A stretch of DNA of 64,000 nucleotides, from the NCBI GenBank assembly GCA_021234155.1, contig JAJEKV010000055.1, positions 4,327,537-4,391,536 of the forward strand, read 5' to 3'. The notes under the pieces are model-generated. The model ran no database searches. It worked only from the letters and a program-made list of their open reading frames with translations, and had not been told where the DNA came from. This document shows positions 27,053-39,105 of the stretch, one piece after another. The translations under genes and the position numbers were made by a program. This DNA is from Isoetes taiwanensis (Eukaryota > Streptophyta > Lycopodiopsida > Isoetales > Isoetaceae). Each line of letters starts with the position of its first letter. The first letter of the stretch is position 1.

Positions 27053-28982
27053 TTATATTATAATGTTATACCGTAAAGTGTGTAGTGCATCGAGCCCTAA
27101 TTTGAATGGCCGAGATCATCTGGATGCATGAAGGCCCTAAGATTTATTAGACGACTTACCAACACCGCGGATTGGTCATACTTTGATCTCTTAAGGGGAA
27201 AGGGTAAATGAAAAGGGGAAAAGGAAAAGGGAAGTGGAAAGAGAGATGTGGAAGGAAAAAGGCATGGGGAAAAGGGAAAAGGGTAAAAGGAAAAGGTGGG
27301 GATAAGAGAAGAGAAAAGGCATGGAAAACCAAAAAGGAAAGGGAACCGGGGAAAAGGGCAACGAGGAAGGAGGAAGAGATAAAGTGGAAAGGTAAATGGA
27401 AAGGGCATGAAAAGAAAAAGGAAAGAGGAAAAGTTTGAAAAAAAGGAGAAAATGAGAAAAAAAAAGCAATGGAAAAGGGAGGAGAAAAAAAGCATGGAAA
27501 AAGCAAGGAGAATGGGAAAAGGGGAAAAAGAGAAGGCGTTGAGGAAAGAGGAAAAAAAGGAAGGGACAAAATGGCATAGGAAAAGGAAAAAAAAAGAGGG
27601 AAAGGGAAGGAAAAAAATGCATCAAGAAAAAGGGGAAGAAGAGGAAAGGTTGGAAAAATGAGGAAAAGGGAAGGACAAGGGGAACAAGAAAAGGATGGGA
27701 GAGAGGGAAAAGAAAAGGGGGCATATAGAAAAAAGGGAAAGTGAGAAGAAAGAAAAAGGAAAGGGAAAAGGGGGAAAGGGAACCTAGGCAAAGGTCACAA
27801 GGGAAAAAAAAAAAGAGGGAAACGAGAAAAGGAAGGGGGGGGCATGAGAGAAAAGGGAAGAGGAAAATGGTGAAGAAAGGGAAAAAAAAAAAAAAGGGGA
27901 AAAAGAAAAGGGGGCGAGAGAGAGGGTGGGAAAAAGAGGAAAATGGGTATAGGAAATAAGAGAATAAAACAAATGTGCAAAAAGGCATGGAAAAAAGGAA
28001 AAAGGAAAAGGAAAGGAAGGCCGGTGCCTAATGGAAAAAGATCGGGCAAAGGAGGAAAAGCGGAAGAAAAAACCCATCAAGAAAAAAAACGGGAAAAAGG
28101 GAAAAGGAAAGGGAAAAGGGAGTGATGGAGGGAGGGAAAGGAAAAAAGGACATGAGGGAAAAAAAAAGAGAAAAGAAAAAGGAAGGGTTGAAAGAAGGAA
28201 AATTACGTAACGGAAGAGGGGAAAGGGTGGGAAAAGGAGGAAAAGGAAGCACCAGGAAAAATAGAAAGAAGAAAAGGGTGGGAAAAAGGGTAAGGGAAAA
28301 GGGAAATAGAAAAAAAAAAAAGAAAAAGGGGGGAAAGAGAGAGGGGGAAAAAAGGAAATGAGGAAAATGGAAAAGGAAGAGAAAAGGAACATGGAAAAGG
28401 GAAAGAGGGAAAGGGTGAGGAGAAGGAAAAAGGGAAGGTAAAAGGGCATGGAAAACGGGAGGGAGAAAAAAAAAAAAATGGAAGGGAAAAGGGCACACAA
28501 AAAGGAGGAAAAGAGTGGGAAAAGGAGGAAAAGAGAAGGAAAATAGGCATGGAAAGGGCCGGAAGAGCAAAAAGATTGAGAAAAAGGGAAGACATGGAAA
28601 AAGGGTGGGGAAAAGAAGGCATAAAAAAAGAGAGGGGGAAGGGAAAAGGGCAAAAAAAAAAAAAGAGAAGAGGGAAAAGGTGCCCAAAGAACAAAAAATG
28701 AAAGAAAAAGAGAAGAGGGAAAAGGTGGAGAAAGGAGGAAAAGGGAAGGGAAAAGGTTATCGAGAACGGGGGGAAAGGGGGAAGGAAAGGGATGGGAAAA
28801 CAAGGAAACATGTGGAGAAAGACAAGAAAAAAAAAAGGAAAAGAAAAGAAAAAGTAGAGAAAATAAGAAAAAATGAAATGCGGGATAGAGCAAAAGGGAA
28901 AGGGATAGGGCTTTTCTCACAGCATCCCAAAGCATTTACAGGCTCTCAACTTATGCCCAGCAATGCTGGGCACCATTACTAG
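27053..28982 (+). mobile_element. Non-autonomous Helitron 2, head-to-tail with Helitron 1
   Basis: It starts with TTATATTATAATG directly after the CTAG of Helitron 1, so the expected leading TC is missing. Both share CCCTAATTTG-ATGG and the block leading into the purine tract. The 3' end is clean: GCCCAGCAATGCTGGGC hairpin, then CACCATTACTAG at 28982 followed by T. The structure is what a rolling-circle dimer would leave, or one copy inserted at another's end. Confidence 0.7.
27193..28905 (+). repeat. Polypurine tract of Helitron 2
   Basis: About 1.7 kb of GGGAAAA-type purine sequence, like 24975-26935. Open frames within it are artefacts of composition. Confidence 0.95.
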
Positions 28983-29420
28983 TAAGAGTTTAAAATCTAA
29001 TGCCCTCTGAGCAAAAGTATAATGCTCAAATCTCGGATAGATGTCCTCTAGGTTGTGGCCAAGCTTGAAACATCACCATATCTTTATATGTCCATCGGGC
29101 ACCTTTTTTGGACATGGATAAGCAATTATATAGGTCCTCCCCCTGCTTCAGAGCAAGAGTTATATGACTTTCTTGCAAACAGTTCCCCTTTTATGGACAC
29201 CATTGGAACTCTTATTTTATGGACAATATGGAAACATAGAAATGGTGTTGCTATAAATCAGCATCACACGGATCCGAGAATTCCTCAAGACAACAATCCA
29301 ATTGGATTTGGCAGATGCGACCATGGCTCATGCGATGACGGGGGATCAAACTATGACAAAAATTGGGATGGTTTAGGATCCTTTCAAAGGGTTCTATGCT
29401 TTTTTCTCTTCTTATTTTAA
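28983..29420 (+). pseudogene. LINE ORF2 C-terminal zinc-finger region
   Basis: After the Helitron pair the LINE resumes. SDRCPLGCGQA (about 29030-29065) followed after a frameshift by ETSPYLYMSIGHLFWTW and ILWTIWKHRN (29070-29245) is the usual end of plant L1 ORF2 (zf-RVT region and the helix before the tail). The first half of this domain is at 24770-24836, so the Helitrons split it. Scattered coding remnants may continue to about 29730. The rest to 30012 is the 3' UTR. Confidence 0.8.
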
Positions 29421-30012
29421 TAATCTTTGTGATGTTGATGATAGTACCTTTGACAAGCATCGTGAAGGAGGTCACATGAGGGAGGTTCAAAGGACACAAG
29501 GCCAATGACTCATGGGGAGGTTCCGGAAGCTCTGCTTTGGGTTTATTTGAAACTATCATGGTCAAAACTTCGAAAGGATCCCGAGGGGCGAAGATATCCG
29601 GCAATTCAAGCGGGAACTCAAGCCATACTTTGAAGACAAGCTTCGGAAACGTGTAGGGCGAGAGGAGTCCCCGGATACTCTATATTGCGGATTGGGGGCT
29701 CTTGAACTTCGACAATCTGCTCTTTGAGAACACAAACCCATGCCTTTGCAATAATAACTCTTGATGGAGTTATGGATGATTAAGGCATTAGCGAACAATG
29801 CTTCTTGCATTTTATATTTTCGGTGTTATGCCTCAAACTTAAACTTTAATTGGCTATTTTGGATTCAATCCTTAAAAGCAGTGTTTTAATCTAGCTAAAA
29901 TCTCCTCCTCCTTTGGAAGTGGGAGCCTAGTTAAAGCCTTATAGCAGAGTTTTTACTCTGTTCATTTTAATATTACTATGTATTACATGTAATATAACAC
30001 CCCGCCATTTTC

Positions 30013-30033
30013 AAAAAAAAAAAAAAAAAAAAA
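30013..30033 (+). repeat. Poly-A tail of the LINE
   Basis: An A run of about 20 closes the LINE after 'CCCGCCATTTTC'. It defines the plus orientation and the 3' end of the element. Confidence 0.85.
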
Positions 30034-31193
30034 TGAGCCAAAATCCCGAGTCACCAGATCCTTTTTGTGGCGATGGGCTTATGGCGATATATCCTTCTTA
30101 TTTCTCTTGGGTATAAAACTATGCTCTCCTTGTCAAATTTGTGGCGCTCCCGAGGAACATATCGACACGGGCATATACATCACGGGACTTTCCCCTCCCA
30201 TGGCACCAACTTCGCCATGAGCGGGGACCCCTCAGATCTAACTTCGGGCCATCTATGAAAAGATGCTTTCGAGTGAAGGACCTGAGAGGTGTCATTCGGC
30301 CCCACGCCTTCAATGGGACTCCTATGCCGGCGGAAGCGTGCATATAAGGGTTAGCATACAACATAATCATATCATAAATAACCACCACGAGAAGGGTGGC
30401 ACATCCATCAAGCGATAATAGCAATGAGAAGATGCATTTAATACTAGGGGAAAGCCCCCAAAACCCATGGTTTCCCCCGGCTTTCGGGACTCGGTGAGGG
30501 TCGGGATTGTGGCTAGGTCTCAAGAGATCAGCAGACGAATCTTGGCATGGCATTGGCTGGCATAGAACATCGGCTAGGGTTGGCCACTCCATCCGCCCCT
30601 CGTGCACACTTTGCGGATGAGTCGAATCATGCTAGAGCATCACTATAGCCTTAGGGCGCCTTGGACTCAAGGTACCACCCTCAGAGCCTACTCTCCGGGT
30701 TGCATCTCCCCAGTCCGATGAGGCAGGAGGTGGAAGTGTCCCCTTCCGGGATCCTTGGCGGTTCCATGGGTGAACTAGAGAATAGGTCGTGATCGGCGAC
30801 CCAGCATCCGTGCGGCGTACTCCCTAAATCTACACAAAGTCAGCGGGGTGCGTCCGCAATTACAAATTGGGAGTGTCGGACCCATACCGGCCCTAGTTCA
30901 GCGGCCGGCTATCGACCCTAGCTCCCTTTGTAGGAGTCCGGGGAGCCTTGTATGTTCGTGCAAGACCCCACCCCCACTTCACCGCTGCGTCCCTTCTGCG
31001 GTCTTTGAAGCAATTCCAGCATCCCATTTCGGTGGTCTCTTGTGCACAGCCGCAAGCAATTCTGAGGTACTAGGGGAACTACTAGGAGCATACTAAGAGC
31101 ATAAAGCCCGCGAGAGGTCTCTACCCTCCCCCTTTAATCCACCTTTCACGGAAGCTACTTGAGAGATACTTTCATAGATTCATCCATCCTTAC
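30034..31193. other. Unassigned region left of the CACTA-bearing LTR
   Basis: About 1.16 kb of more GC-rich sequence lies between the LINE tail and the segment shared with the window start. The 162-aa minus frame at 30119-30607 has no recognisable motif. Since the sequence to its right is LTR-like, part of this block may be the distal end of the chromovirus 3' LTR, but there is no second copy in the window to test that. Confidence 0.4.
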
Positions 31194-31270
31194 TTAACGA
31201 AGCATAATCCATAATTGAAATATAATCCTAAGTATCAAAGAAGGGTTAATCTTAACAAAGATAACCCGGA
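31194..31270 (-). repeat. LTR segment left of the CACTA insertion
   Basis: It is shared with 1-77. Its last about 30 bp (AAGGGTTAATCTTAACAAAG then ATAACC) also matches 47012-47038. Together with 35760-36256 it makes one LTR-like repeat cut by the CACTA element. Confidence 0.65.
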
Positions 31271-34200
31271 CACTACAGGGATAGTCGGCGTCCAACGGCG
31301 CGTCGCGGCGTCGAAACGGCGGATTAAATGCCGTCGAATATCGGCGACGCTATATTCGTTCAACGGCGATAACGCGTCGTTCGGCGCCGTTCAACGGCGT
31401 TTCGGGGCTGATGTGTCCGGATTGGCTGCGTGGCGTAATGCTGCTAAGCCGGGCGGCAGCGGCGATGTCGTGCCACGTGCACAAAACGTCGTTTAACGTC
31501 GTCACCGATGGATCGGCGTGGCACATCGGCGGCTTGCGTTGACCTGGCGACATGCGGGCTTCGCGACGCCCACCGTGTTACTCGCCATCGTCGACATGGC
31601 GTCGTTGAGCGGCGGCGAAAAAATCCCTGGCGTGGTCGGCCATTGGCTTGGCGACATGCCGGTACGGCGCGCCAAAGTAATCTGCCATCGTCGGCGTGGC
31701 GTCGTTAAACGGCGCCAGAATATCGGCGTGGCGGTGGTTTTGCCCGGGTGGCGGCATCGTCCGCGCCGCTATTGTCGGCCAGGTGCCCGCGTCGACAGCG
31801 TCGTTTAGCAGCGTCACTTTTTTTGGGAAAAAAAAAAATTATCTTGGCGTCGCTTATCGTTTGGAATGCCAAAATTACCCTATGGACTAAGTTACCACGG
31901 TCGGTTTGCAAAAACGACACACTTTAAGCCCTACATTCGCGATTTGGCGACCACCTCCTAGGCCAATTGACTACGAGTGTGTTGCACATGAGATAGTTTG
32001 GCTTCTTGAGAAGGGGTGGGCTTACGGCCACAAAACTTGGTCCCTAGGGCAATGTCGGCGTTAAGTCCATTGGCGAGGAGCGGATCCGCGGTTCGGAGAG
32101 GGGAAGTTGCCCGTCCGTCGCCCGGTTCCGGGGAGGAATTTTGGGGCAAAGCTGCCCAGGGTGGTTTTAGGGTCCGTGCTGCGGCGTCAACCCCCCCTCT
32201 ACCTCAAGACCGCGGCAAAGGTCCTAGTCAAAAATCGACAAGGATAGAGCCTCAAAAGCGTAAACCCCATGAGTTGCGGGTTCTAGCGGGGTTTTGCGTT
32301 TTGGGTGCCAGTTTTGGTCTTTGCACTTGGGGCGTGGCCCGATCACATGCAGTTGAGAAGCGAAGCAAGGGAGGCCGGCGGAATGGAGTTTGGACTGTAC
32401 TCCTCCCGTTGTGGAGTTAGAAGTCAAGGGCGCTTTTGCGGTAGCAAGACATTAAGTAGATTCCTAATTAATGCATCAACGGACTTAAATTCACGATTTT
32501 TTGTGACTAGCTTCCTAAGTCATCGTAACCTCTGAGGCCAACTTTCAAAAATTTTGGATATGGTTTAGATCAAATGGTTTGCACTAGAGCGATTAAGGGC
32601 ATTTTGTTGTTGGGCGTGAGCCGCACACTTGCCCAAGTCAAACAAGGCGAGGAACCTTGCAAGGCCTCCTCATTAGAGGGAGAGTCCAGAACCCGGGGCC
32701 GAGCCCCAAAAGCTTCGAGGCGACCTTTCTGGCGGGCTCGCCGGGAGGCGTCGCTAAAGACCACACTCGGGATCTCGGTTCCGTATCAGGCCGTTGAATC
32801 CTTTGTTCGGGGAACCTGGTCAGAGAAGGTCCAAAAAATCCAACATCCGTCTGGGGAGAACATATCAAACCCGTGAAGCGTCTAGCGAGCGACGATTGTA
32901 GAAACCAAAGTGTTTTGTCGTTGGACATTCGCGGAGAACTCGAAATGCCGATCCGACTTCGCCACATCGTCAGGAATGCCAAAATTACCCTAGGGACCAA
33001 GTTACCGCGATGGGTTTTGCAAAAGAAAGAAAACACTTACGCCCTACATTGCGGTATTGGCCACCTCCTAGGCCAATTGATTCACGAGTCGTTGCACATG
33101 AGAATAGTTTGGGCTTCGCCGAAGGGGTGGGCTTCGCCCACAAAACTTGGTCCCCTAGGGCAATGTTGACGTTCGAGTCCATTGGCGAGCGGATCCGCTT
33201 GTTCGGAGGGAAGTTGCCAAAGTCGTCAGGACGCCGGGAGAGGACTTTTGGGGCAAAATTTGCTTCGGGTGGTTTTAGGGTCCGTGCTGCGGCGCTCAAC
33301 ACCCCCCTCTACGTCAAGACACGGCAAGGTCCTAGTCAAATCGACAAGCATAGAGCCTCGGCGTAAATTACATGAGTTGCGAGGTTCTAGTTGGGGTTTT
33401 GCGTTTTGGGTCTGCCGATTTTTGGTCTTTTGCACTTGGGGCGTGGCCAATCACATGCGGATTGAGAACGAAGCAAGGGTGGGCCCGGCCCGGAATGGAG
33501 TTTGGACTGTACTCCTCCCGTTGTGGCGGTTAGAAGTCAAGGCAGCTTTTGCAAGTAGCAAGACATTAAATAAATTAAGTAATTAATGCATAGAATGGGA
33601 CTTAAATTCTGATTTTTGTCGACTAGCTTCCTAAGTCAGTAACATAAACCCTAGCTTGTTGAGATAAACTACATCTTAGCATGTTGGTAGGGTATTAGTT
33701 CTCATAGCGAGGGGACAAAATTAAAAATAAATATATATATATATATATGTAAAATTCGTAACAAGCGAACACGTAGCTACATATACTATTGGTGGAAACC
33801 TAACCTTTTAAATCTAACAAAATAAAATTTTAAGATAAACTACATCTTTGCATGTTGGTAAGGTATTAGTTATCGTAAGGGGTAAAAGGTATTACTAGTT
33901 ATCATCATCATTATTATATACCTCATAGCTCAGCGAATGTACCACAAAACATTGGAGCCATAAATAAATGTGTTTACACATATTATATTATTAATAAAAT
34001 ATAAATATCTTGCTCTCAAAAAAAAAAAAAAAAAAACATTGAACATTTTCATGGTGGTATATTTCATAACTTTACGGGTGTAGCAAGTCAAATAAACCCT
34101 ATCGGTTAAATAAACCCATGTATCAAGTGTACATGCATTCTATACTATTCAAAAAAAAAAATAAAAAATAAAAAATAAAAAATTGGTGCGTCGAAAAAAA

Positions 34201-35759
34201 AAGCGTCGTTACAAGCGTCGTTCAGCGGCGTTTTTGTCGTCGTTTAACGGCGTCACGACGTCGTTAAATGGCGATTTGTGATTTAAATCGAAAGCGGCGG
34301 CAATCCAGCGCTTATTTTCGAGCAAGCAAAGCTTATGGAGGAGGCGTTTTTGAGGCGATTTTCGGTAGCGGATCTACTTTGGGGTCTATTCTAAGTGTAA
34401 GACAAGCTTCATAAGGTATGTACGCGGATCAACCAACTTCGTTTTTGAATCTAAACTTGTTTTTGGGTAGATTTAGGGCTTTTTTTTGTATTTGTTGTTT
34501 GTTCTTCCTTCAACCTTCATTCTTCTTCTTCCATTCTTGCATCCTTCTTCCATACATATTCTTCCATTCCCTTTGTCATCTTCTTCTTGATTCTTCCTCC
34601 TCTTATACTACTTCTTCCTCCTCTTATTCAAATTCTTACTCTTAATCCTCCTCTTGCTTCATCTTCTTCGTATTCTTCCTCCCCATTTTGGGTTCCTCCT
34701 CTTCTTCTTAGCCTTTTCTTCTTGAATTCTTCCATTCTTCTTCTAATTTTTTTCCCATCTAAGAAGGCGTCGTTAAAAAGCGAGACCCTTCTTCTTTCAA
34801 AATTTTTCCTTATTAGTTGTTTTTATACTATTTCTTTCTAATCATTGAATTTTTGTTTTGAATGTACACTCCTAGCAAAATGTGTTGTTCTTGCAAAACA
34901 AGTTGGCACCTCTTCGGGGTAAGGATTTAATTTTTCAATACGCTAATAAAATACTAATGCTTTATTTAGGTTAAATTGTTATCCAAGAAAGGGGCGTCAT
35001 TGAAACCACCCTCCCCATTGATTTCCCATTTTTTTTTTTCCTTTAAGTTGTTTATTTATACTAATATTTTACTAATCATTGAATTTATTGTTTTGCATGT
35101 ACCTCCTAGCAAATCGTTGTTTGTGCAAAACAACTTTACCTAATACCAGGGTAAGCATTTAATTTTCAATATGCTTAATGTATTTATTAATGTATTTAGC
35201 TTAATTTATTGATTAATGTATTTAGCTAAAAAATTGGGGCTTCATTTATTTTTTTGTATTTTTAATATATTTAAGCGACATCATTTAATGGCGTTAAAAT
35301 CTTATATTTCTTTATTGGTTAAATTCATTTTATAGGCTTTAAATTAAATGTATTAACTTCATTCATAATAAATGTGTTATTTTTGGCTGCCATCGTCGTT
35401 AAGCGGCCGTTGTAACGCGGTAACTTACGCTTGGACGCCAGCTGGCCCGCGATGTGCGTGGCGTCGTTAAGCGGCGTCAAACGCGTGCCGCGTCGGCGAC
35501 AAGAGCTTCGCCCGGCCGCTGCCGCCTGACGGCGTGGCGACCAAATGTCACGATGGCGTCGTTGAACGACATCGGTGGCCGCTTTAAAGGCGCAGCGGTT
35601 GCGGCAGCGATATAGCGACGCATAAAGATGGATTTATCGGCGCTCGGACTTTGAAATAGGCGTCGTTTGCTCGGCGTTTTGGCCGTCGATCATCGGCGAT
35701 CTAACGACGCCCGGGCGTCGTAATAGGCGATAAATGCGAAGGGCTTTAATTTTGTAGTG
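31271..35759 (+). mobile_element. CACTA (En/Spm) element, copy 2, complete ends
   Basis: Ends are CACTACA at 31271 and TTGTAGTG at 35752-35759, inverted as expected. The 3 bases after it are AGA (35760-35762); before it the sequence reads GGA where copy 1 has AGA. The uninterrupted site survives at 47039-47041. The length is about 4.49 kb, and no transposase gene is visible. Subterminal regions (31280-31810 and 35390-35750) are packed with GGCGTCGTTAAACGGCG-like motifs. The inside has the duplicated block (31860-33640), a short (AT)n (33730-33748), a poly-A run and a C/T-rich stretch. It differs from copy 1 by many short indels, mostly at CG-rich places. Confidence 0.85.
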
Positions 35760-36256
35760 AGAGAAGACTAACTGAGGTGCTATCCTAGAAGCTCAAGCTA
35801 GACTACCCACTAACCCGAGTTTCTGCTAGATCCGTTATCATGGGGCACCTCCATCTTTTCGACAACTTGGGTGTTCGAAGAACAACGGGCGTTGGCAACA
35901 CTTGGGCGTTCAGCAACAACTAGGGCGCTCAACAGCTCCTCCTCCTGGCTCAATTTTGGGGCCAAATGGGGTAGGGGTTCAATTTGATGCCCCAAGTTAG
36001 CATTCCCCTGCTGGCCAATCGAATTTGGCCAAGTGGCACCTTCCTAATTAATCTATTATCCTAATTAAGTCAATTAGATGTTATTTCTTAATTATAGGTA
36101 ATTATCCTTTAATTTCCCCTTTATTAATTTAGCATAGCTAAATTAATCCCTTTTAGGTCAACCCCCTAGGTTAAAATACCCCATGGTGGCGTATCTCTAT
36201 TGTGTGACGTGTCATTATATTTATACGTATACCATATAAATACGTGAAACGTCACA
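35760..36256 (-). repeat. Chromovirus 3' LTR, proximal part
   Basis: It matches 47042-47536 at high identity. The right end ...GTCACA reads TGTGAC on the minus strand, the usual TG start of an LTR, and a polypurine tract abuts it. The LTR continues left of the CACTA insertion (31270 downward). Minus-strand TATAAATA-like sequence near 36225-36240 could be its promoter element. The distal end is not defined. Confidence 0.75.
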
Positions 36257-36274
36257 TTCTCCCCCCCTTAAAAA
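36257..36274 (-). other. Polypurine tract of the chromovirus
   Basis: On the minus strand the sequence reads TTTTTAAGGGGGGGAGAA directly before the LTR start TGTGACG. This is a standard plus-strand priming site and fixes the element's orientation. Confidence 0.8.
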
Positions 36275-36784
36275 TAATGTTGTCCTCAGCATTGGGGTTA
36301 GCTAAACAAGTGACGCTTAATCGAAGAACTGAAACAGAAAAAAGTATACATAAGAAAGGAAGGTAATTCCTTATTTCCGAAGGTAATAACATTAAAGTTT
36401 AAAACATATAAGGTGCATTTCACATACTTATCATAAAAAAGTTTAAGGACCGAAGTCCAATATCAAAGATCACAGTGACCAAAAAGGTAACACATGTAGA
36501 CAAGATAAAATTGGAGAAGTCGGGCCATCAGCAACCCTCTATACATGGGCAGGTCACGTACTGCTCACTGGCCTGCACATGTCAGCACATCAGTATATAT
36601 AGATAATATAAGTAGGTTGTGGTTTAAGGGACCACCCCCTAAGAAATAAAAGGAAAACCTATCTACAAGGGAACCTATCATGCCTATGGTTCGCAATTCA
36701 TTGCGGCGTAAGGAATGGCCACGTTCCCATTGTAGCCGAGATGAACGCGGCCTATGAACTACATGCTTTCCAAGCAATTCGCGG
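36275..36784 (-). other. Chromovirus 3' untranslated region
   Basis: About 510 bp lies between the last chromodomain-containing frame and the polypurine tract. Short frames here overlap on both strands and show no motif. Confidence 0.5.
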
Positions 36785-37381
36785 TCATGCCAACATCGAC
36801 AATACACCACTCCTAGAGAACACGAAGGTGATCTCATCATCGGTAACTATTGTCAACCACGATGCATCTACCCCTCTACTGCATGATTCTCGGCGAATCA
36901 AGCCTTCAAGCTTACCGCCGGGTGCGGGGTTGATAGCATCGTTGATGGTGCGGCCCTGAGATTCCCGCATGAAGTCCGGATAATGCTTCTCAAGGTCTAT
37001 CTTCATCACCCACGTAGCATCTTCAACTGGCAAGTGTTTCCACTTAACCAAGTATTGCAACATTTGAGTCCTTCTGGTCTGCTTATAAGCTCGATCAAGA
37101 AGAGCTTCATGCACTATATCTAAATGCTCTTTTGTCATTTCAAGGAGGGTGGGTGTATCAAGATCTCTCCTCACGGATGCGGGGTATCTTTGCTTGAGGA
37201 AGACTCCGTGAAAGACCTTGTGGATCTTCAAAGCGTGGGTGGCAAATCCAAGCGATATGCTGTTCTCCAACACGTTCAATGATTTTGAGCGGCCCATTAT
37301 CGGGTGCCGGCTTCTTGTAGTTGCCAATCTTAAGCTTGGCTTGTTTAACCTTAATCTTGAGCCAAGGCCGATTAAGCCCAC
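36785..37381 (-). pseudogene. Chromovirus integrase tail and chromodomain
   Basis: The frame contains a chromodomain: EALLDRAYKQTRR then QYLVKWKHLPVEDATW and DLEKHYPDFM, with the aromatic residues expected of the fold. It sits at the end of pol, as in chromoviruses, where it guides integration to marked chromatin. The integrase C-terminal part before it (37381-37760) is frame-shifted. The protein runs about 70 residues past the chromodomain, possibly readthrough into the 3' region. Confidence 0.8.
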
Positions 37382-37643
37382 GGAAGACTCGCGGGGTTAC
37401 GTGTTTATCGCGACACTCTTCTTACATTTGCGTACGACCAATAAGTAACCACGAACTTCTTCAACCAAAGCACTTGCATTTCCCGGAGGGTTGTTGAAAC
37501 CTCCACCTTAGAAGCGGGATTATGCCACAGGTAAAGGCATTGATACCCATAATTTATCATGAAGGGAGACATTGCGGAAGACTCATTTCATGCTATTATA
37601 GGCAAATTCGACCAAATAAATATAGTCAGCCCATTGTGATTGC

Positions 37644-38404
37644 TTACTCCACACATAACTTCGTAGCATATCCTCTATAATGCGATTGGGCTCTGTCTGT
37701 CCATCCGTCTGAGGATGATATGCCATACTCATAGCAAGCTTGGTTTGGATGGTGGCAAAGAAATCTTTTCAGAATGCACTTACGAATTTGGGATCCCTGT
37801 CGGATACGATAACTCGTGGCATTCCATGCAATCTGAAGATCTCCTTTGTAAATAGCAAAGCGTGCTCGAAGGTCGTATCCGCGGTGGTACGACATGGCAA
37901 GAAATGAGCCATTTTCGACAATTTGTCGACCACTACCATCAATGCATCATATCCACGGAGAGTACGTGGAAGGCCCACAATGAAATCCATGGTTATTACT
38001 TCCCATTTGGCGTTGGGCACATCCAGAGGTTGCAACTCTCTTGGAATCCTTAATTGCCCAGCCTTGGTTTGTTGGCACACCTGACACTGTTTAATATACT
38101 TGGCAATGTCCTTCTTCATACAAGGCCAAAAATAACTGGAGCGGATCTTAAAGTAGGTCTTCATGAAACCTGCATGTCCAGCTATAGGGCTGTTGTGTGT
38201 ATCATAGAGAATAAGCTTACGCACTCCTGAAATCTCAGGTACACACAACTTATCTTTGTGATATAATAAATTGCCCTCTTTCTTATACGAACGGAAAGCT
38301 TCACGTTCTTTATCTGTGCGTGCCTCCTTAGCCAAGCTATCCCACACATCACGGAACTCTGGATCCGTGGCCAAGGTCTGCTCTATCTGATTTTCCGAAC
38401 TCAC
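37644..38404 (-). pseudogene. Chromovirus integrase
   Basis: The long frame 37769-38404 has the HHCC zinc module (HNSPIAGH ... CQVCQQTK), then the catalytic core with MDFIVGLP (first Asp) and VIVSDRDPKF (second Asp). The Glu-containing part follows in another frame at 37644-37895. It would join element cDNA to host DNA. The chain is broken by at least one frameshift near 37780, so the copy is dead. Confidence 0.85.
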
Positions 38405-39105
38405 TGGTGAGTGTGGAAATGCGTTACAATGGGATGGCGTGACAACGCATCCGCAACCACATTGTGTTTCCCAGGCTTATACATAATCTCAAAATCGTAT
38501 CCATCTCCTTTGACGGATGTTGAGATTCGGCTGGGTTGATAGATAACAGAGACTCTGATGATCTGTATCAAGCTGAAATCTTCTACCAAGAAGGTAGTGT
38601 CTCCATATACGCAGAGCGCGGACAATGGCCAACAACTCCTGATCATGGATAGGGTATCGCTGTTCAGTCTCGTTCATTTTCTTTGAATCATAGGCAATAA
38701 CCCTCCCCTCCTGCATTAGGACTCCACCGGTAGCAATCTTACTGGCATCCGTTGCTACAAGTTTATCCTTTTCGGGGTCCAGCAAGGTGAGGACTGGTGC
38801 TGACGTTAAAGCATCCTTAAGCTTCTGAAACTTCCCTGGACCTTTGCTTTCCAATGCTCAATCCAATCCTTCACTTTCTCATGCTTTGTAAGATCAGTAA
38901 GAGGTGCTGCAATCTTTGTAAAATCCTTAACAAATTTCCGGTAATACCCTGCCAATCCTAAAAAACTTCGAACCTCTGAAACATTACCTGGAATGGGCCA
39001 ATCCTTCACTGCCTCTATCTTCGCTGGATCTGTAGCAATTCCCTCTGCTGAAATGACATGTCCCAAATAGTCCACCTTCGGAGTTGCACTTAGAGAACTT
39101 GGCAA
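38401..39105 (-). pseudogene. Chromovirus RT thumb and RNase H
   Basis: The frame 38806-39105 carries the connection after RT ([13 protein letters not shown] ... [15 protein letters not shown]). The frame 38489-38854 carries RNase H (VATDASKIATGGVLMQ ... YPIHDQELLAIVRAL) with its Asp and Glu residues. The next frame ends with KPGKHNVVADALSR, the usual end of the domain. Frameshifts near 38840 and 38520 separate the three. Confidence 0.85.

Larger units (their letters stand above)
20523..30033 (+). mobile_element. L1-type LINE, interrupted by two Helitrons
   Basis: The 5' edge is placed where the two CACTA copies stop matching. The 3' end is a poly-A tail at 30013-30033. The order is a decayed ORF1 region (20523-21557, basic Lys-rich then unclear), the ORF2 endonuclease start, RT, a zinc-finger C-terminal region and a 3' UTR. 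Positions 24837-28982 are foreign (Helitrons). Removing them joins the C-terminal zinc-finger region across A24836/T28983. Many stops and frameshifts make it inactive. No target duplication was found, and the missing CACTA end on its right suggests a deletion. Confidence 0.8.

Noticed and set aside
27097-28935. Further long Phe-rich frames
   Set aside because: Same composition artefact in the second purine tract.
30119-30607. 162-aa minus-strand ORF
   Set aside because: No motif and no codon pattern; overlaps unassigned LTR-like sequence.
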